Below are positions 29,709 through 41,200 of a DNA stretch of 64,000 nt, piece by piece. Location: positions 62,001 through 126,000 of the forward strand of contig BGKB01000079.1 in NCBI GenBank assembly GCA_003116975.1, given 5' to 3'. The stretch comes from Aurantiochytrium sp. KH105 (Eukaryota; Sar; Bigyra; Thraustochytrida; Thraustochytriidae). The notes beneath the pieces are model-generated. The model saw only the letters and a program-made list of their open reading frames with translations, was not told where the DNA came from and searched no databases. Within the stretch, counting starts at the first letter, position 1; each line of letters begins with the position of its first letter. The position numbers and the translations under genes are program-made.

Positions 29709-30641
29709 ATGCGAGTTCACTACCTCCTCGCTCTGAGCCTGAGCGCGCTCTTGCTGGCTCTGGTGTGGAACTGGGCTCAGCAGCAAAAGCGAAAGGACTC
29801 ACCTGACGAGCCAAAAGACGATGGTGACACTACTGCTCTCTTCGGACCCGGGTGCAAAATGCCGCGGGAAACAAACCTCAGCTGCGAAGACTTTGTCAAA
29901 CGTTACCTAGGTCAAGAGCCCGTCGTGCTGCGTGGTGTGCTGCGATCGGAAAATGAAGCATTCTTTGCAGCAACGGCTTCTGCTTTTCTGCGCGAGCATC
30001 ATGGATCCTTGCCCGTGAAAATTTCAACTGCGAATTCATTTACTGGCCGCGACTGGACCGAGACTGACCTCGCTACATACATGGACTCTTTGCTGCGCCC
30101 GCAAGACGAGAGTCGCGCAGGCAATCAGACGTTGTATCTCTTTGGAAGCCAACAGGGCCCAGCGTGGGAGGACTTCTTACGATCGTATCGTCGTCCCACG
30201 CTGGTTTACCCAAGCGAGTCGTTTGTCGAGGCCAGTTTGGGCTCGCCCAGTCCGCAAGCTCTCTGCCTTGGCCTGGACGCCGATCAGAGCAAGGGATCGG
30301 GCCACCTTAGCGAACGCCAAGATCGTCTCACCTCGCTTAGCTTTGGTCTGGCCGGGGCTGGAACGGGTGTTCCATTTCACTTTCACGGGCCCGGATTTCT
30401 GCAAATGATTCACGGCCGTAAACGGTGGTTTCTCTATCCTCCGGGCTCATCGCCAGACTTCCATCCCAATGCAACCACGCTTTCCTGGGTTCGCACGGTC
30501 TACCCTCATCTCGCGGAATCTGCAAAGCCATCACACGAATGCGTTCTCGAGCCTGGCGACGTTATTTACTTTCCAAACAGCTGGATGCACGCCACGCTCA
30601 ATCTTGACAATTACACTGCCTTCGTGGCCACCTTTGCCTGA
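29709..30641 (+). CDS. JmjC-domain protein, JMJD8-like
   Basis: 310 aa with an N-terminal signal sequence or anchor (YLLALSLSALLLALVWNW), so probably in the ER lumen. The cupin/JmjC part covers about residues 60-310: GQEPVVLRGVL, then GVPFHFHGPGFLQMIHGRKR near 218-237, WFLYPP, and the last strand pair EPGDVIYFPNSWMHATLNLD. The order and wording match the JMJD8 group. The usual iron motif HxD...H reads H-F-H...H: the Asp/Glu ligand is replaced by His, so Fe(II)/2-oxoglutarate catalysis is doubtful. Three NxT/S sites fit a luminal protein. Shares its promoter region with eL19. Confidence 0.88.
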   Translation: MRVHYLLALSLSALLLALVWNWAQQQKRKDSPDEPKDDGDTTALFGPGCKMPRETNLSCEDFVKRYLGQEPVVLRGVLRSENEAFFAATASAFLREHHGSLPVKISTANSFTGRDWTETDLATYMDSLLRPQDESRAGNQTLYLFGSQQGPAWEDFLRSYRRPTLVYPSESFVEASLGSPSPQALCLGLDADQSKGSGHLSERQDRLTSLSFGLAGAGTGVPFHFHGPGFLQMIHGRKRWFLYPPGSSPDFHPNATTLSWVRTVYPHLAESAKPSHECVLEPGDVIYFPNSWMHATLNLDNYTAFVATFA

Positions 30642-31260
30642 TGAACCAAACATTGCTCGACATCATCGATCACTGGCGGAGATCGATCTGACACAGCTGT
30701 GCCGTCTAAAACGAAAAAGAGTGGTATTGCGAACCTGATTTTTGATGAGAACCAACATACTTGCCAAAGAGAGATGGAATGAAACCCACGATGTATTTTT
30801 ATAATAAAAATTAATGTAGTATACTTTGGATGTGGGTTTCTGGGAAAGAGTATACCAATTTCCGAGAAATAACGGGGGAAGCAATCACAATTTTTTCGGT
30901 TGCTGTCTATGTATGCCAGCCTTAAAGATTTGATCAGTCTGTGTGGTGCGTTTAATTCTGCAGCCTACCGAGCTGGCTGGCTCTAGCTAGTGAACGCAGC
31001 TCTGCGTCAAACGAAACGACTTATACAGAGGCAGATTGGCCCAGACCAAGTAACGTCTCGACAATATCAATCAAGTCTTTGCATGACAGCTCGCAGACCC
31101 ATCAAACAGGGAGGAGATTAGGCCAATTCCAGGACCGAAAGTTCGAACTGGTGAAAATGAACGAAAAAGGACAAAGAAGCACACGAGTAGGCCTACATTT
31201 AACTTTGTCGAGGAGAGAGAAAAAAGCATTTTTTGTCACAATGTCTTACTTAGTACGTAC
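30642..31260. other. Convergent intergenic region
   Basis: Between the JmjC and SNARE 3' ends. No open frame of interest; ATAATAAAAATTAATG at about 30800 could serve 3' end formation. Confidence 0.6.
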
Positions 31261-32353
31261 TTACACAAAGGAGAGAATGATGCCGACGACGCCCAAAAGC
31301 AGAATGAAGCACATGATGTTGATACAGAAACGCTCCATCCCCATGCCACTATCCTCGAGGTTCTTTTTCAGCGCCACATTCAGATTGTCCATCTTAACCT
31401 TGGCTTTAGCCAGATTTTCGTCCACCTCATCCATCATCTTGTCTTGCAGATTGATTTCGTCCTGAATAATCTTCGCCTTTTCGCCGGCCTGGTCAATGAG
31501 CTCGCCAATTTGGTCGAGCACCTCGTCAAACTCCTGGTCCCGTCGCTTAATTTGATCGAGGCTCTGCTGCTGCATCTCGGTCAACTCCACATTTTTAGGC
31601 TGCGCACGCGCGCCCGAGCTAGCGCCGCCCGTTCCTGGATCAAGGTTGCGGAAAAAGCTTGCAGTGTCGAATCCCGAGCCGCCCACCTCCAGGTCCTGAT
31701 CGTCTGTACCACCGGCGGCGGCGGTGCCTGCGGCGCCGCTCGTCACGCTTGTAGCTTTACTCGAGAGCTTTTTCATGCGCTCAAGCTGGACCTTGAATTC
31801 TTGCAGAAATTGAGTCCGCGTCGCCAGCTCCTCATCACTAAGCTTTCGCCTCTTCTTCCGGACTTCTTTGCTGTGAAGCCTCTCCATTTCCAAAAAGATC
31901 TCGTTCAAGTCTTTGAGCTGCTTTCGCACCTGGTGCGCTTGCGCAATTTGATCACGGGATCTAGTGATACCCTTTGTGTCGTGCATGCTTCTGAGCGACT
32001 GTGTGCGGCACGCGAAATCGGTTTTTCTTCACGTTAGTCTTTTCTGCTCTTGTTGATTCATGGGATTTGGTGGCATCGAATCCATACGCCTTTCTTTTCT
32101 CGCACGTGGCCCACCCGCTTGCTCGTGAACCAAGATAGCCGAAGATGGCCAAAGATGGGGGAAAACTTACGTCCTTGACGCTCGCCATGCCAGCTAGAAA
32201 TTCCTTCTTGGCCTCCATAAAGCGGTCTGACGAGGCCTTTGTCTTGTCTTTCTTCTCCTGGACGGGCATCTCCTTCTCAATGGCTCGAAGGCGCATGAGT
32301 AGGTCCTCGACCTCGATCACCCGTTTCGACCTCTTCGCCTTGGTCACCGCCAT
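31261..32353 (-). CDS. SYP7: Qc-SNARE, SYP7-like
   Basis: Two exons on the minus strand, 32353-32171 and 31998-31261, joined in phase 0 over a 172-bp GT-AG intron (GTAAGT...CACAG); 306 aa. The N-terminus is helical and basic, with [13 protein letters not shown] resembling the SYP7 N-domain. The SNARE motif spans about 215-275. Aligned to SYP71, the central layer residue is the Gln of [13 protein letters not shown], so it is a Q-SNARE. A C-terminal tail anchor follows ([20 protein letters not shown]). It should act in ER or endosomal membrane fusion. SYP7 assignment rests on SNARE and tail-anchor similarity and is good but not certain. Diverges from GPN1. Confidence 0.88.
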
Positions 32354-33061
32354 CTTCGCTTCCGTGTGCCCTGCGGGCAAGCAAGAACCAAGCTCAGCAG
32401 GTTTTACCTTTCTGCACTCGCACGCGCACTCGCCTCGCTCAGCCCACACGCCTGCGCGCCTGCGCGACTGCCTGCGCGCCCGCGCTCGTTCGACCGACCG
32501 ACCGACCGACCGACCGGCCCTCCCTCCTCCTCGCTCGCCGGGAGACGGTTTGCCCTCGTCTGCCTCTTCTATCCTATCCTATCCCTGCCTGCTCGCTCTC
32601 CTCCCCGCGCGCCGCGCGCGCCGCGGCCCTGCTCCCGGCGTCGCGCACCGCGGCGTCCGCTCTCAGCCGCGCTCGCTGCTGCCGCCCGCGGGAGGAACTG
32701 TCTGCTCCGCTCTGCTCTGCTCCGCTCCGCTCCGCTCCGCTCCGCTCCGCTCCGCTCCGCTCTGCTCTGTTCTGCGCTGCTCCCTCTGCTCTGCGCGGCT
32801 CTGCCTCGCTGTTGCAGCTGCAGCTGCTGTGCTCTCTCTGCCGAGCGTGCTTTCTTTCTCTCTTTGCCCAGGCCTGCCTCGGCTCGGCTATCTTCCTCTC
32901 CTCGTCCACCGTGCCTGCTCATCAGGGAGGGAGGGAGGGAGGGAGGGCATGGTTTGGTTTGGCTGGAGCCCAGACCGCCTTGGCCGCCGCGCGTGGACCG
33001 AGGGACCGAGAGACGGAGACGCACTCCGGGCGCGCGTGCAGACAGGCCTCTCCGCTTCGAG
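32354..33061. other. Divergent promoter region between SNARE and GPN1
   Basis: Holds (CGAC)n at 32490-32516, a CTGCTC/GCTCC pentanucleotide block at 32695-32776, and (GGGA)n at 32924-32947. Frames are open only through composition. No gene. Confidence 0.65.
32695..32776. repeat. GCTCC/GCTCT pentanucleotide repeat
   Basis: At least eight GCTCC units flanked by GCTCT units, 290-370 bp before the GPN1 ATG. On the other strand it reads GGAGC/AGAGC, like the repeat before SYO1. Confidence 0.85.
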
Positions 33062-34198
33062 ATGGGCGACGAGCAGCAGACGCCCTCCTCGCCCGCGCCC
33101 GCACCCGCGCCCGCGCCCGTGCCGGTGGCCGCGGCGAGTCTGGGCCCGGGAGATGAGGACCACCAGGCCGAGAGTGGCGCCGGCGGCGGCGGCGGCGGCG
33201 CCACCACTACCACCGCCGCTGGCGCTGGTGCCAGCACCGCGGCCGGAGCCTCAGGGGAGGCAGCAAAGGCCGGCGCCAGCAAAAAACAACCCGTGGCAAT
33301 CGTCTTCGTGGGTATGGCTGGCAGCGGGAAAACGACCGTGGCCCAGCGTGTCAGCGCAGACTTGCACCAGAGCAACACCCCCGTCTACGCAATGAACCTG
33401 GACCCAGCCGTAGCCAAGGTCCCCTTTGGTTGCAACATTGACATTCGCGATACAGTAAACTACAAAGGCGTCATGAAGCAGTACGGCCTCGGCCCGAACG
33501 GCGGCATCATGACCTGTCTCAATCTCTTTGCCACCAAGTTCGACCAGGTCATGAGTCTTGTTGAAAAGCGCACCGACGAGATCGACTATGTGCTCATGGA
33601 CACGCCTGGGCAAATTGAAGTGTTCACCTGGTCTGCATCCGGAGCCATCATCACAGAATCTCTCGCAGCCACTGTGCCCACCGTGCTCGCCTACGTGGTC
33701 GATACCCCACGGACAACCAACCCTGTCACCTTCATGTCCAACATGCTGTACGCCTGCAGCATCATGTTCAAAACCAAGCTTCCCATTGTCATTGTCTTCA
33801 ATAAAACTGATGTCGTCTCCCATGAGTTCGCGCAAGAGTGGATGACCGACTTCGAAGCCTTTCGCGATGCGCTCGAGCAGCACAGCGAAGCACACGGCGA
33901 AGCCTACATCGAGGATCTCACAAGGTCCATGAGTCTCGTTCTTGACAAGTTTTATGCCGGAATCCGCTCTTGTGGCGTATCGGCAGCCACGGGCGCTGGT
34001 ATTGAGAGCTTCTACGCTGCCGTGGAGGAAGCGCGAAGCGAGTACGACGAATTCTATCGTCCCGAAATGGAACGTCGCCGGGACGAAGCCAAACGCCTCG
34101 AAGAGCAGCACAGACAGGCTGCCGTGGCACGTATGCGTAAAAACATGAAAATGGATGAGAACATCAAAACCGACGTCGGCTCCGACGCGGCTGCGTGA
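33062..34198 (+). CDS. GPN1: GPN-loop GTPase 1
   Basis: 378 aa. A low-complexity Ala/Pro/Gly/Thr extension fills residues 1 to about 77. The GTPase core follows: P-loop GMAGSGKTT near 83, switch with [12 protein letters not shown], the family-defining GPN loop (GPNGG, 144-148), G3 DTPGQIEVF and G4 FNKTD. The C-terminal helix is Arg/Glu-rich ([15 protein letters not shown]). GPN1 (Npa3/XAB1) dimerises with other GPN proteins for assembly and nuclear import of RNA polymerase II. No intron. The extension is much longer than in animal or yeast GPN1. Divergent from the SNARE gene. Confidence 0.96.
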   Translation: MGDEQQTPSSPAPAPAPAPVPVAAASLGPGDEDHQAESGAGGGGGGATTTTAAGAGASTAAGASGEAAKAGASKKQPVAIVFVGMAGSGKTTVAQRVSADLHQSNTPVYAMNLDPAVAKVPFGCNIDIRDTVNYKGVMKQYGLGPNGGIMTCLNLFATKFDQVMSLVEKRTDEIDYVLMDTPGQIEVFTWSASGAIITESLAATVPTVLAYVVDTPRTTNPVTFMSNMLYACSIMFKTKLPIVIVFNKTDVVSHEFAQEWMTDFEAFRDALEQHSEAHGEAYIEDLTRSMSLVLDKFYAGIRSCGVSAATGAGIESFYAAVEEARSEYDEFYRPEMERRRDEAKRLEEQHRQAAVARMRKNMKMDENIKTDVGSDAAA

Positions 34199-34734
34199 GC
34201 AACTGAGAGTGTGAGTGCGTTGAGGAACGGTAGAATGAGCGAAAACACTTTTGCTTTCACCTCATTAGGCTGTCAAACACGTTCGTCCCGGCTCTGACTC
34301 TACGTCTGATAAGTATTGCAGTGTTTGCAATCTGCAAGACAAAAACAGCTCAAGCGCTGCTGTTCTCTCGCGCGGTCGCGGCGAGGGTGTTTGGTGTACA
34401 CGCGTCCCGTTCCATTTTTCCTTCAAAAAGTTGTCAGCATAGACAGAGATGTAGCTGCGCTAGAAGGCTCGCTTCCCTTCGCAGAGGACATGGATTGCGG
34501 CTGACAACGAAGAAGAAGCGACGCCCCGGACGACGATGCCGCCCTACACTTTTGCTTCTCAGAATATAGAGCGTACGTCCTCTGCAAGCGATCTTATGCA
34601 TGAGCCGCTCGAACTACCATATTTCCCAACATCGTACAAAGGCTTACGTTCTGTAATAGAGAGCCACTAATAGAAGATAAATGTATGACCACCACTAACG
34701 CGATCTTTTCCTCCCACTCAGCTCGACGCTTGGC
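34199..34734. other. Convergent intergenic region
   Basis: Between the GPN1 and transporter stops. No gene or repeat of note. Confidence 0.6.
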
Positions 34735-35613
34735 TTAAACCTTGTGCACGTGCGGGCGGCGTACCTTCAGATGCCATTGTGCTGCAAATACACAGGCGCC
34801 CACGAAATTACCAAGCAGGCAAGGCAGCAAATTTGTGAGCAGAATCTGCGAAATTGTCAAAGGTGCGCCTGCAAAGTATCCTGCAGGTAGGAACGTAAGG
34901 TTGGCCACCGAGTGCTCCAGCTTCATGGAGACAAAGGCGGCGATGGGCAGCCAAAGCAGAATAATCTTGGTTCCCATATTGTCCACAAGTGAAGCTTGGT
35001 AGACAGCCAGGTTCACAAGCCAATTCGCACCCACAGCCTTGACAAAGACCGTGGCCCCAGTCATGCTCGTCTTGTTCACCGCCAAACGAATCACATCCTC
35101 CGCAGCGACCACTTCAAATGTCACGGCTAGCATTGCCACGAAGACGCTCGCAATCATGTTTCCAAGCAGCGAAATTCCCAAAAGTCGACCAAGATTCTGC
35201 AGCTTTTGCGAATGCGAGCGGCGAGCGTCCCCAGAAACAAGCGGCAAGAGGCCGTACAACATGTTGCTGGTGAGCAAGTCAGACCCCGTGGTGATGACGA
35301 AGGCAAGCCCTGCAGGAAAAATGAGTGCCGCTACCAATGCATTGTACTCCCAAACTGTTCGCGCGTACATGAGCGCTCCAAACGCAATGTAGGCGCCTCC
35401 ATACAGGGACGAAATGAACAAGAGCCAAAATTCACGCCGTCCGCGATCCAAGCCTTTGTCATTCAGTGCTGCAAAAGTTCGTGCTTGTGGCGACAGCACA
35501 CCGTCCGCGCCTCCACTGGCACCTCCCGTTGCAAGTCCCACCCCCGGTCCTAGGCTGCTCGGTTCGCCTCGAACTGAGGCCATGTTCAAGGTGCTGCTCG
35601 TTTCGGGCTCCAT
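34735..35613 (-). CDS. Formate/nitrite transporter family channel
   Basis: 292 aa with six membrane segments as in FocA/NirC. Signature stretches: SSLYGGAYIAFGALMYA near the first helix, TTGSDLLTSNMLYG (second helix and Omega-loop region), GANWLVNLAVYQA in the middle, and KLEHSVANLTFLPAGYFAG with the conserved His-Ser-Val-Ala-Asn of the second half. NFVGACVFAA is the last helix. The first 50 residues are cytosolic and Gly/Ser-rich. The family moves formate, nitrite, lactate or hydrosulfide with protons; substrate cannot be told from sequence. Shares a 388-bp divergent promoter with the ABC gene. Confidence 0.92.
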   Translation of the reverse strand: MEPETSSTLNMASVRGEPSSLGPGVGLATGGASGGADGVLSPQARTFAALNDKGLDRGRREFWLLFISSLYGGAYIAFGALMYARTVWEYNALVAALIFPAGLAFVITTGSDLLTSNMLYGLLPLVSGDARRSHSQKLQNLGRLLGISLLGNMIASVFVAMLAVTFEVVAAEDVIRLAVNKTSMTGATVFVKAVGANWLVNLAVYQASLVDNMGTKIILLWLPIAAFVSMKLEHSVANLTFLPAGYFAGAPLTISQILLTNLLPCLLGNFVGACVFAAQWHLKVRRPHVHKV

Positions 35614-36001
35614 GGCGCCGATTCTGTCCCTTCTTCAAGTCTTCGCAACAATTAAAGCAGACTGTTGCTTATCGGCAACGAGGCTTGGGAAGGGGTTTGC
35701 CCTGTCGTCTTTGCGCAGCTGCCTGCGCGCCCGCCTGCTCCCACCGCCCTCTTCCCCTGTTTTGGATGCCAGGTCGCAGCGCAGCGCAGAGCCGCGCTTG
35801 ATCACAACGAGCCGACGAGGTCCAGGCAGGGCCGGGTCAAAGGAAAACGATGGTTCAACTTTTCGGTACCACTTTACAGTACCGGCGCTGGGTTGTCTGA
35901 CGTCGGGCTGCACTCCGGGCACTGAACTGCGAGCAAGCAAGAGCTCTGACTCTTTGAGCAAAGATTCACGCAAAGAAGAAACTGGTGAAGCGGCAAAGAC
36001 G
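35614..36001. other. Divergent promoter region between transporter and ABC gene
   Basis: GCAGCGCAGCGCAG-type sequence at 35774-35790. The ABC frame is open through this region up to ATG 35612, which would add a basic, presequence-like N-terminus. Confidence 0.55.
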
Positions 36002-38081
36002 ATGGGCTCGAGCGCAAGGCCGCTCGTGGAGCTCGTCAACGTCGCGCTGCGGCCCTTTCGTACGCCGGGAACCTCGCTGTATTTGACGGGAAGGGCCAAG
36101 TCCGCCAGCGAGCACGCCCAGGTACAGCGCTCGCACGCTGGCCTTCTGCTCCCAGGCACGTCTTGGGCGATTCACGAGAACGAGCACTGGCTCGTTGTCG
36201 GCCCAAACGGATGTGGTAAAAGTATGTGGTCTTCATAATTGCTTACTGGCTTTTCAAATGTGTAACAAACGATTGACTGACTGTGACTGAGAATGACGAA
36301 TGGTCACGTACATGCTCTGCGTGCTTGCAATGCCATGACACGACATGACATGACATGATGTGACACATAACATGGCATGGGATGTCCATTGGCACCCGGC
36401 TTGCCTTACAGGCACTCTGGCGCTTGCGCTGCGGAATGGAGCTCAAATCCTTGGAGGCCAAGTTTTCCACCGCGAAGATTGCCAGGCTCGCGATGTTGCC
36501 TATGTCTCGCTGCGCGCGAGCGATGCCAAGCTTGCCGAACAAGCGCGACGTGTCCAGGAACTAGGTACCTGGGATCGACTCACGCACGACGACCTCAATG
36601 TTGACCGCCTTGTCAGCCCTGAAGCATTTGATGAAGCGAATGGCCTTGCGAACCTCGGCATTGCCGACCTTCTCGGACGACACGTGCTCGAGCTCTCAAC
36701 TGGGCAGCTCCGCAAGATCTGCATCGCGCAAGAGCTTCTCAAACGGCCTCGAATCTGCATTTTCGATGAGCCCTTCGACGGCCTCGATGTCGAGTCTCGC
36801 TCCTCGCTTGCAGGTCTTTTGGCGCAGCCGGGGCCTACGCAGACGGTTCTCATCTCCCATCGCATCAACGAAATTAGTGAGGTCCCGGGCATCACTCACG
36901 TACTCGAGATTGGCGAAGATAATCAGATCCGTAGGATGGGACGCAAAGAAGATATCCTTGAGAATCAGGATGTTATGTCACACTTGGACCACGCAGCGCA
37001 AACAAAATGGGCAGATGCAGGCGCTGTTGAGCCTCAACTTCGTGACGAAATCGCGTCCCTCCTTAATGAGTCTGCGCCGCCCACCAGGTCGAATCAAGAC
37101 GTGAAAGTCCCAATCATCGAAATGAAGAACGTCAAGGTCCAGTTTGGAGACGCAGTCATTCTCAAAGACCTCTCCTGGACCATTCGTCCGGGCGAACACT
37201 GGAGTGTGGAGGGCCCCAACGGGTCAGGGGTACGTTGCAATCGTCATTCATCCTTGCCCTGCCACAAAAATGATCTTGCGTAGACTTGATGTCGCACAGA
37301 ATTTGGGTTCTCGAAAGCGGTGGCATCGCTGACTCGACCACACAACTGACTGACGAATGACATTCGGACTGACAACGTCAAAATATCTCGATCTCAGAAA
37401 TCCATGATGCTTGGTCTCATCACCGGAGACGTCGCCCAGGTTTTTAGCAACCAAGTACTCCTTTTTGGCGAACCGCGAAGCGAGGTGTCTCTTGAGCGAC
37501 TGCGAACAAGAGTGGGCATTGTCTCTGCTAAGATGCAAACCCAGTTCCAACGCTCGCACCAGTCCGCACTGCGAGCTATTTGCACAGGCTATTTCGGCAT
37601 CATTGGCGGGCCATGTCCGTCGTGCACGTAAGTTACGACTTGCGGTGCAGCCAGCACCATGTTTTGTTGTTTTGGATTTTTTCGAGATTTCCTTCAAGAT
37701 TCGCTTGCGAACAAAGATGACTGACTTGTCGCAAGCAACAGCCAAGAACAAGAAGAGCACGCAAAACGCTGGGCTCGAGCTCTGGGTCTCGAACGGCTGC
37801 TGGACCGCCGCTTCACGTCCTTGTCGCAGGGACAGCAGCGCCTTGTTCTTATTTGCCGAGCGCTTGCGAGCGGACCCCATGACCTTCTCCTTCTTGACGA
37901 GCCTTTCCATGGCCTCGACGCTGCGACCCGGCAGCACATGCTCAGTGTCCTGGAAATTGTCAAGGACCACTGTGCAATGGTTTTCGTCACGCACCATGCC
38001 GACGAGCGGCCGCCGTTTATCAAAAGTCGGCTTGTCCTGAAGCCAGGCGAGCGCCCCGACATCATTCGTAACAGCTCATGA
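36002..38081 (+). CDS. Twin-ATPase ABC protein, ModF/PhrA-like
   Basis: Four exons: 36002-36221, 36412-37229, 37398-37627 and 37742-38081, with GT-AG introns of 190, 168 and 115 bp; phases 1, 0 and 2 all restore the frame, giving 535 aa. Introns 1 and 2 both cut the P-loop Gly-Lys-Ser. NBD1: GPNGCGKS (67-74), signature LSTGQLRK, Walker B ICIFDEPFDGLD. NBD2: GPNGSGKS (about 341-348), signature LSQGQQRL, Walker B LLLLDEPFHGLD, then THHADE. There are no membrane segments, so it is soluble; two fused NBDs in this style resemble bacterial ModF. Function is not known. An upstream start at 35612 would add 130 residues with a possible targeting sequence. Confidence 0.87.
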
Positions 38082-38272
38082 TATAAAGGATGTCTCTCGG
38101 TTGCTCATGCATCAGCTCATTTTGCCTCCCCTTGAATTGAAATTTGGCTTGTTCTCGAATCAGGCAAAGGAGCGGCGCTCGAACAAATCGCCCTCTCCTC
38201 TCTCCTCTCGTAGATCGGAAATTCGGCCTGAAATTGGAAGCAGTCGGGCGAGCGGCACTTTGAAGATGGTAA

Positions 38273-41200
38273 TCATGCGTGACTGTCCATAAGTTGAAGA
38301 ATCTCTTTCAAATTCTCGTTGTCTAGCGCGCGCAGGCCTTGCGCCATTTCACTCTCGCATGGCAGCTCGCTGGCATCGACGCCAAGCTTGTCACACGCAA
38401 AGTCGCGGTTTCGAACTGCGAATGTGGCGACCTCCAACCAAAGAGCATCCGGGAAAGACGTTGCCACAGCGCGAAGAACGCGCAGCGCTCCAGTGCGAAA
38501 AGACTCATCTGGTAAAAGGTCAATGGCAAGCTTACCGAGAAGAAAGCTCTCCTTGGCCAAGGCCGAATTTCGAGGAAGCTGAGTCAGTGCACGTTCGGCG
38601 CACGCGAGCTCGCCAAGGATGAGCTCAATTTCGTGCTGCCCTCGACGCTCCCGCGTCTGCGCTGCCGCTCTGAGCGAGGTGCACGTGACACGCCACGGGC
38701 CGTTATGAACATAACGCCTTTTCATAAAGTCGGGAGCAAGGCGAATGCATTCAGTAACAACATTGAAACAGGCCGCGAGAACTGCGGCCGACTGTTCCGA
38801 TGACAAACTTGCTTCAATGCCACGCCACGCTTCGTGAATCATGGGAAGCAGCTCGTCGCGATTTCCCGAGAGAACGCGCAGTGCTTGTGCCACGCCCTCG
38901 AGAGCAAGTCTCCGGCTTGCGAGATCTGCATGCCGCGTAAAATGTCTACAGTGCAAAAGAATCGTCTTGGCCAGCTTTTCTTCAAAGCTTGCTTCTTGCT
39001 TCGGAGCAATGTCCTCGCCCTCTCCCGCTGGGTCGTCCTCATTGGATGCGGAAGGATCCAATGTCTCGTCGATCGCGTCCACATTAACCTCGGCAAAGGT
39101 CCGTGTGGCGCTCTCGAATTCGTCCACGAGCGCACCGAGAGGATCCTCCTCTCGTGGTGCAATACGTTCCGATTCCTCGTGCGTTTCGCCGTTGGGGAGA
39201 ATTCGCAAGGCTGCTTGCAACACCCCCAAAAGATTGCTTGTGAGCTTGGCTTCTTTGGGTCCAAAGCCGCCCCTGCGCATCTCCAGCGCGTGAAGGACCC
39301 CATCGATCAAGTCGCGAAGGAACGGTTTGAGACGCTGTGGAAGTGGGGCCTGCCACAGAATGCGCAGCAATGTTAACAAAATGTTGGCCGTTTGCGGAAA
39401 CGATTCGAGGTCCTCGAGCCACATCGATGTTGCATCGAGAAGGTAGTCAATGTTTTCGTGAATGAGCTCAACTCGATTCGCGTAGCCGCATCCAACAGCG
39501 AGGCAGCCTAGTGCAGCAGTCGCCGAATCAGCGACGATGGCGCGCTCACTCGAAACGTGAACCAGAATAGGAAAGAGAGCCTCGACAAGAAGTCTACGCG
39601 CAACGCCATATTGGTCCTCTTGCTGGTGCAAAAAACATTGGCCCAAAACTTCAAGCTGGAGGGACACGAGCAAGCGGCGCGAGGCCCCATTTGAGGCTGC
39701 GCTGACGACTTCGTCAGCGCGTAAATTTTCCACACAAACGTGAACGCAGTCTCGACAAAGTTCTGGCTCAAGATCGGATCCAGCAGCCCTCATCAGGAAT
39801 GCAAGAAGCAACCACGCCTCGTGGCGATCACCCGTGCCTTGCACGCACACCAAAAGTTCACTATAGAGCTCACGACGCGCTCCTGCCGTGCTGGAAAAGA
39901 GAGCCGTGAGCATGCGGTCGAGCGCGTCACGTGTTGCGCCTTCCTGAAAGTGCACAAATCGGCGCGCCGGATATGCAACATCGAGGGTGTTGTAATCCCA
40001 AGACACCAAAGCTCGCTCGTCGTGGTCCTTGTGAAGCTCGATGGTTGTCAAGATTGGTTGCAGCGGAGACCAGGCATCAAGGATCACCTGAAGCCGTGTC
40101 GGCCCGACCGAACGAATCAGCGCCTCGCATGTCGCAAGGCTGTGACGAAAGGCAGCCTCGCCCTTGGAACGGGCGACAGAGGGCAATTCTCGAAGCGCTT
40201 CACGAAGGCACTCGTCCAAGGCGGGGGCAACGTGAGTACCCCATACGCCTTCGTCCACCTCGGAGGCACAAGTCGTACTTCCTAATTTCTGTGAACATTC
40301 TTGGCGCGCAGATTGTGCTTGCGCGCTGGTGTCTGGGTCCTCGCTGACCTCCATGGTCACGAGGATCTCTACTAGGGTTGAAAGGAGCGTGCGCGTTGGC
40401 CCAGCTGGCGAGTTGTCCACCATTGTTCGCGTGCATTCCTGAATGAGACAAGATGCGAGTCCCACAAGACTCATTTGCGCGACGCGACTACCCGGCCCGC
40501 TCACATGCTCGTGGCGTAAAATGGCACGGAGCATGACGTCCAGACGCGCACATGTCTCCGCAAGATGCGACCTCCGTCTCGGTCGCTGCTCGCTCACATA
40601 CTCTGCCCATTTTCGAGCGCTCTCACTTTTGTCGCCAGATTTCTCAGCCGAAGACGCCGTCTCTTCAGATGGAGAATTGGAATTTTCATGATGAGTGTCA
40701 AGGCTTGCGTGGGTCTCAGCTGGCACGAAAGTCGTGCGCATATCCGAGAGAACGCAGCATATGGCCGGAGTCCAAGCCTCGATGGCGGCGGCTCGAACCG
40801 TGGAACCAGACTTGAAATCCTCCATGATGATGCCACCAAGAACTCCGGAAACTCCGGGGAGAACTTCCTCGACGGCCTCGGGGCGTGCTGCTCCTACACC
40901 GTCCAAGAGGACTTGAGCCGTTTCGAGGCAGGCAATTCGCAGCCGACGCGCACGCTGAACCTTGGCCGTCTCGAGCAGGCGGAGGGTGGTATGCGCGAAG
41001 AGTCCATGCAAGACAGCATTCTGGCCCTGGGGAGCGGCCAGAGCCTGCCAAGTTGCGCCGCCATGACCTGTAAAATGACGCGCTTTATTAAAGTTAGGAC
41101 CAAAGGCTGCCCGTAGGGCGCTCACGGCGGCGTAAAGGACCTCTTCGCTTTTTGCAAGGTCGAGCCCGGCCAAACTCGCGTCCAATGTCTGCAAGATAAT

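Noticed and set aside
33251..34111. 286-codon frame antisense to GPN1
   Set aside because: The GPN1 frame has complete GTPase motifs; the antisense has none.
35612..36001. Upstream ATG for the ABC protein
   Set aside because: Overlaps the start codon of the divergent transporter and codes for low-complexity sequence; kept only as an alternative.
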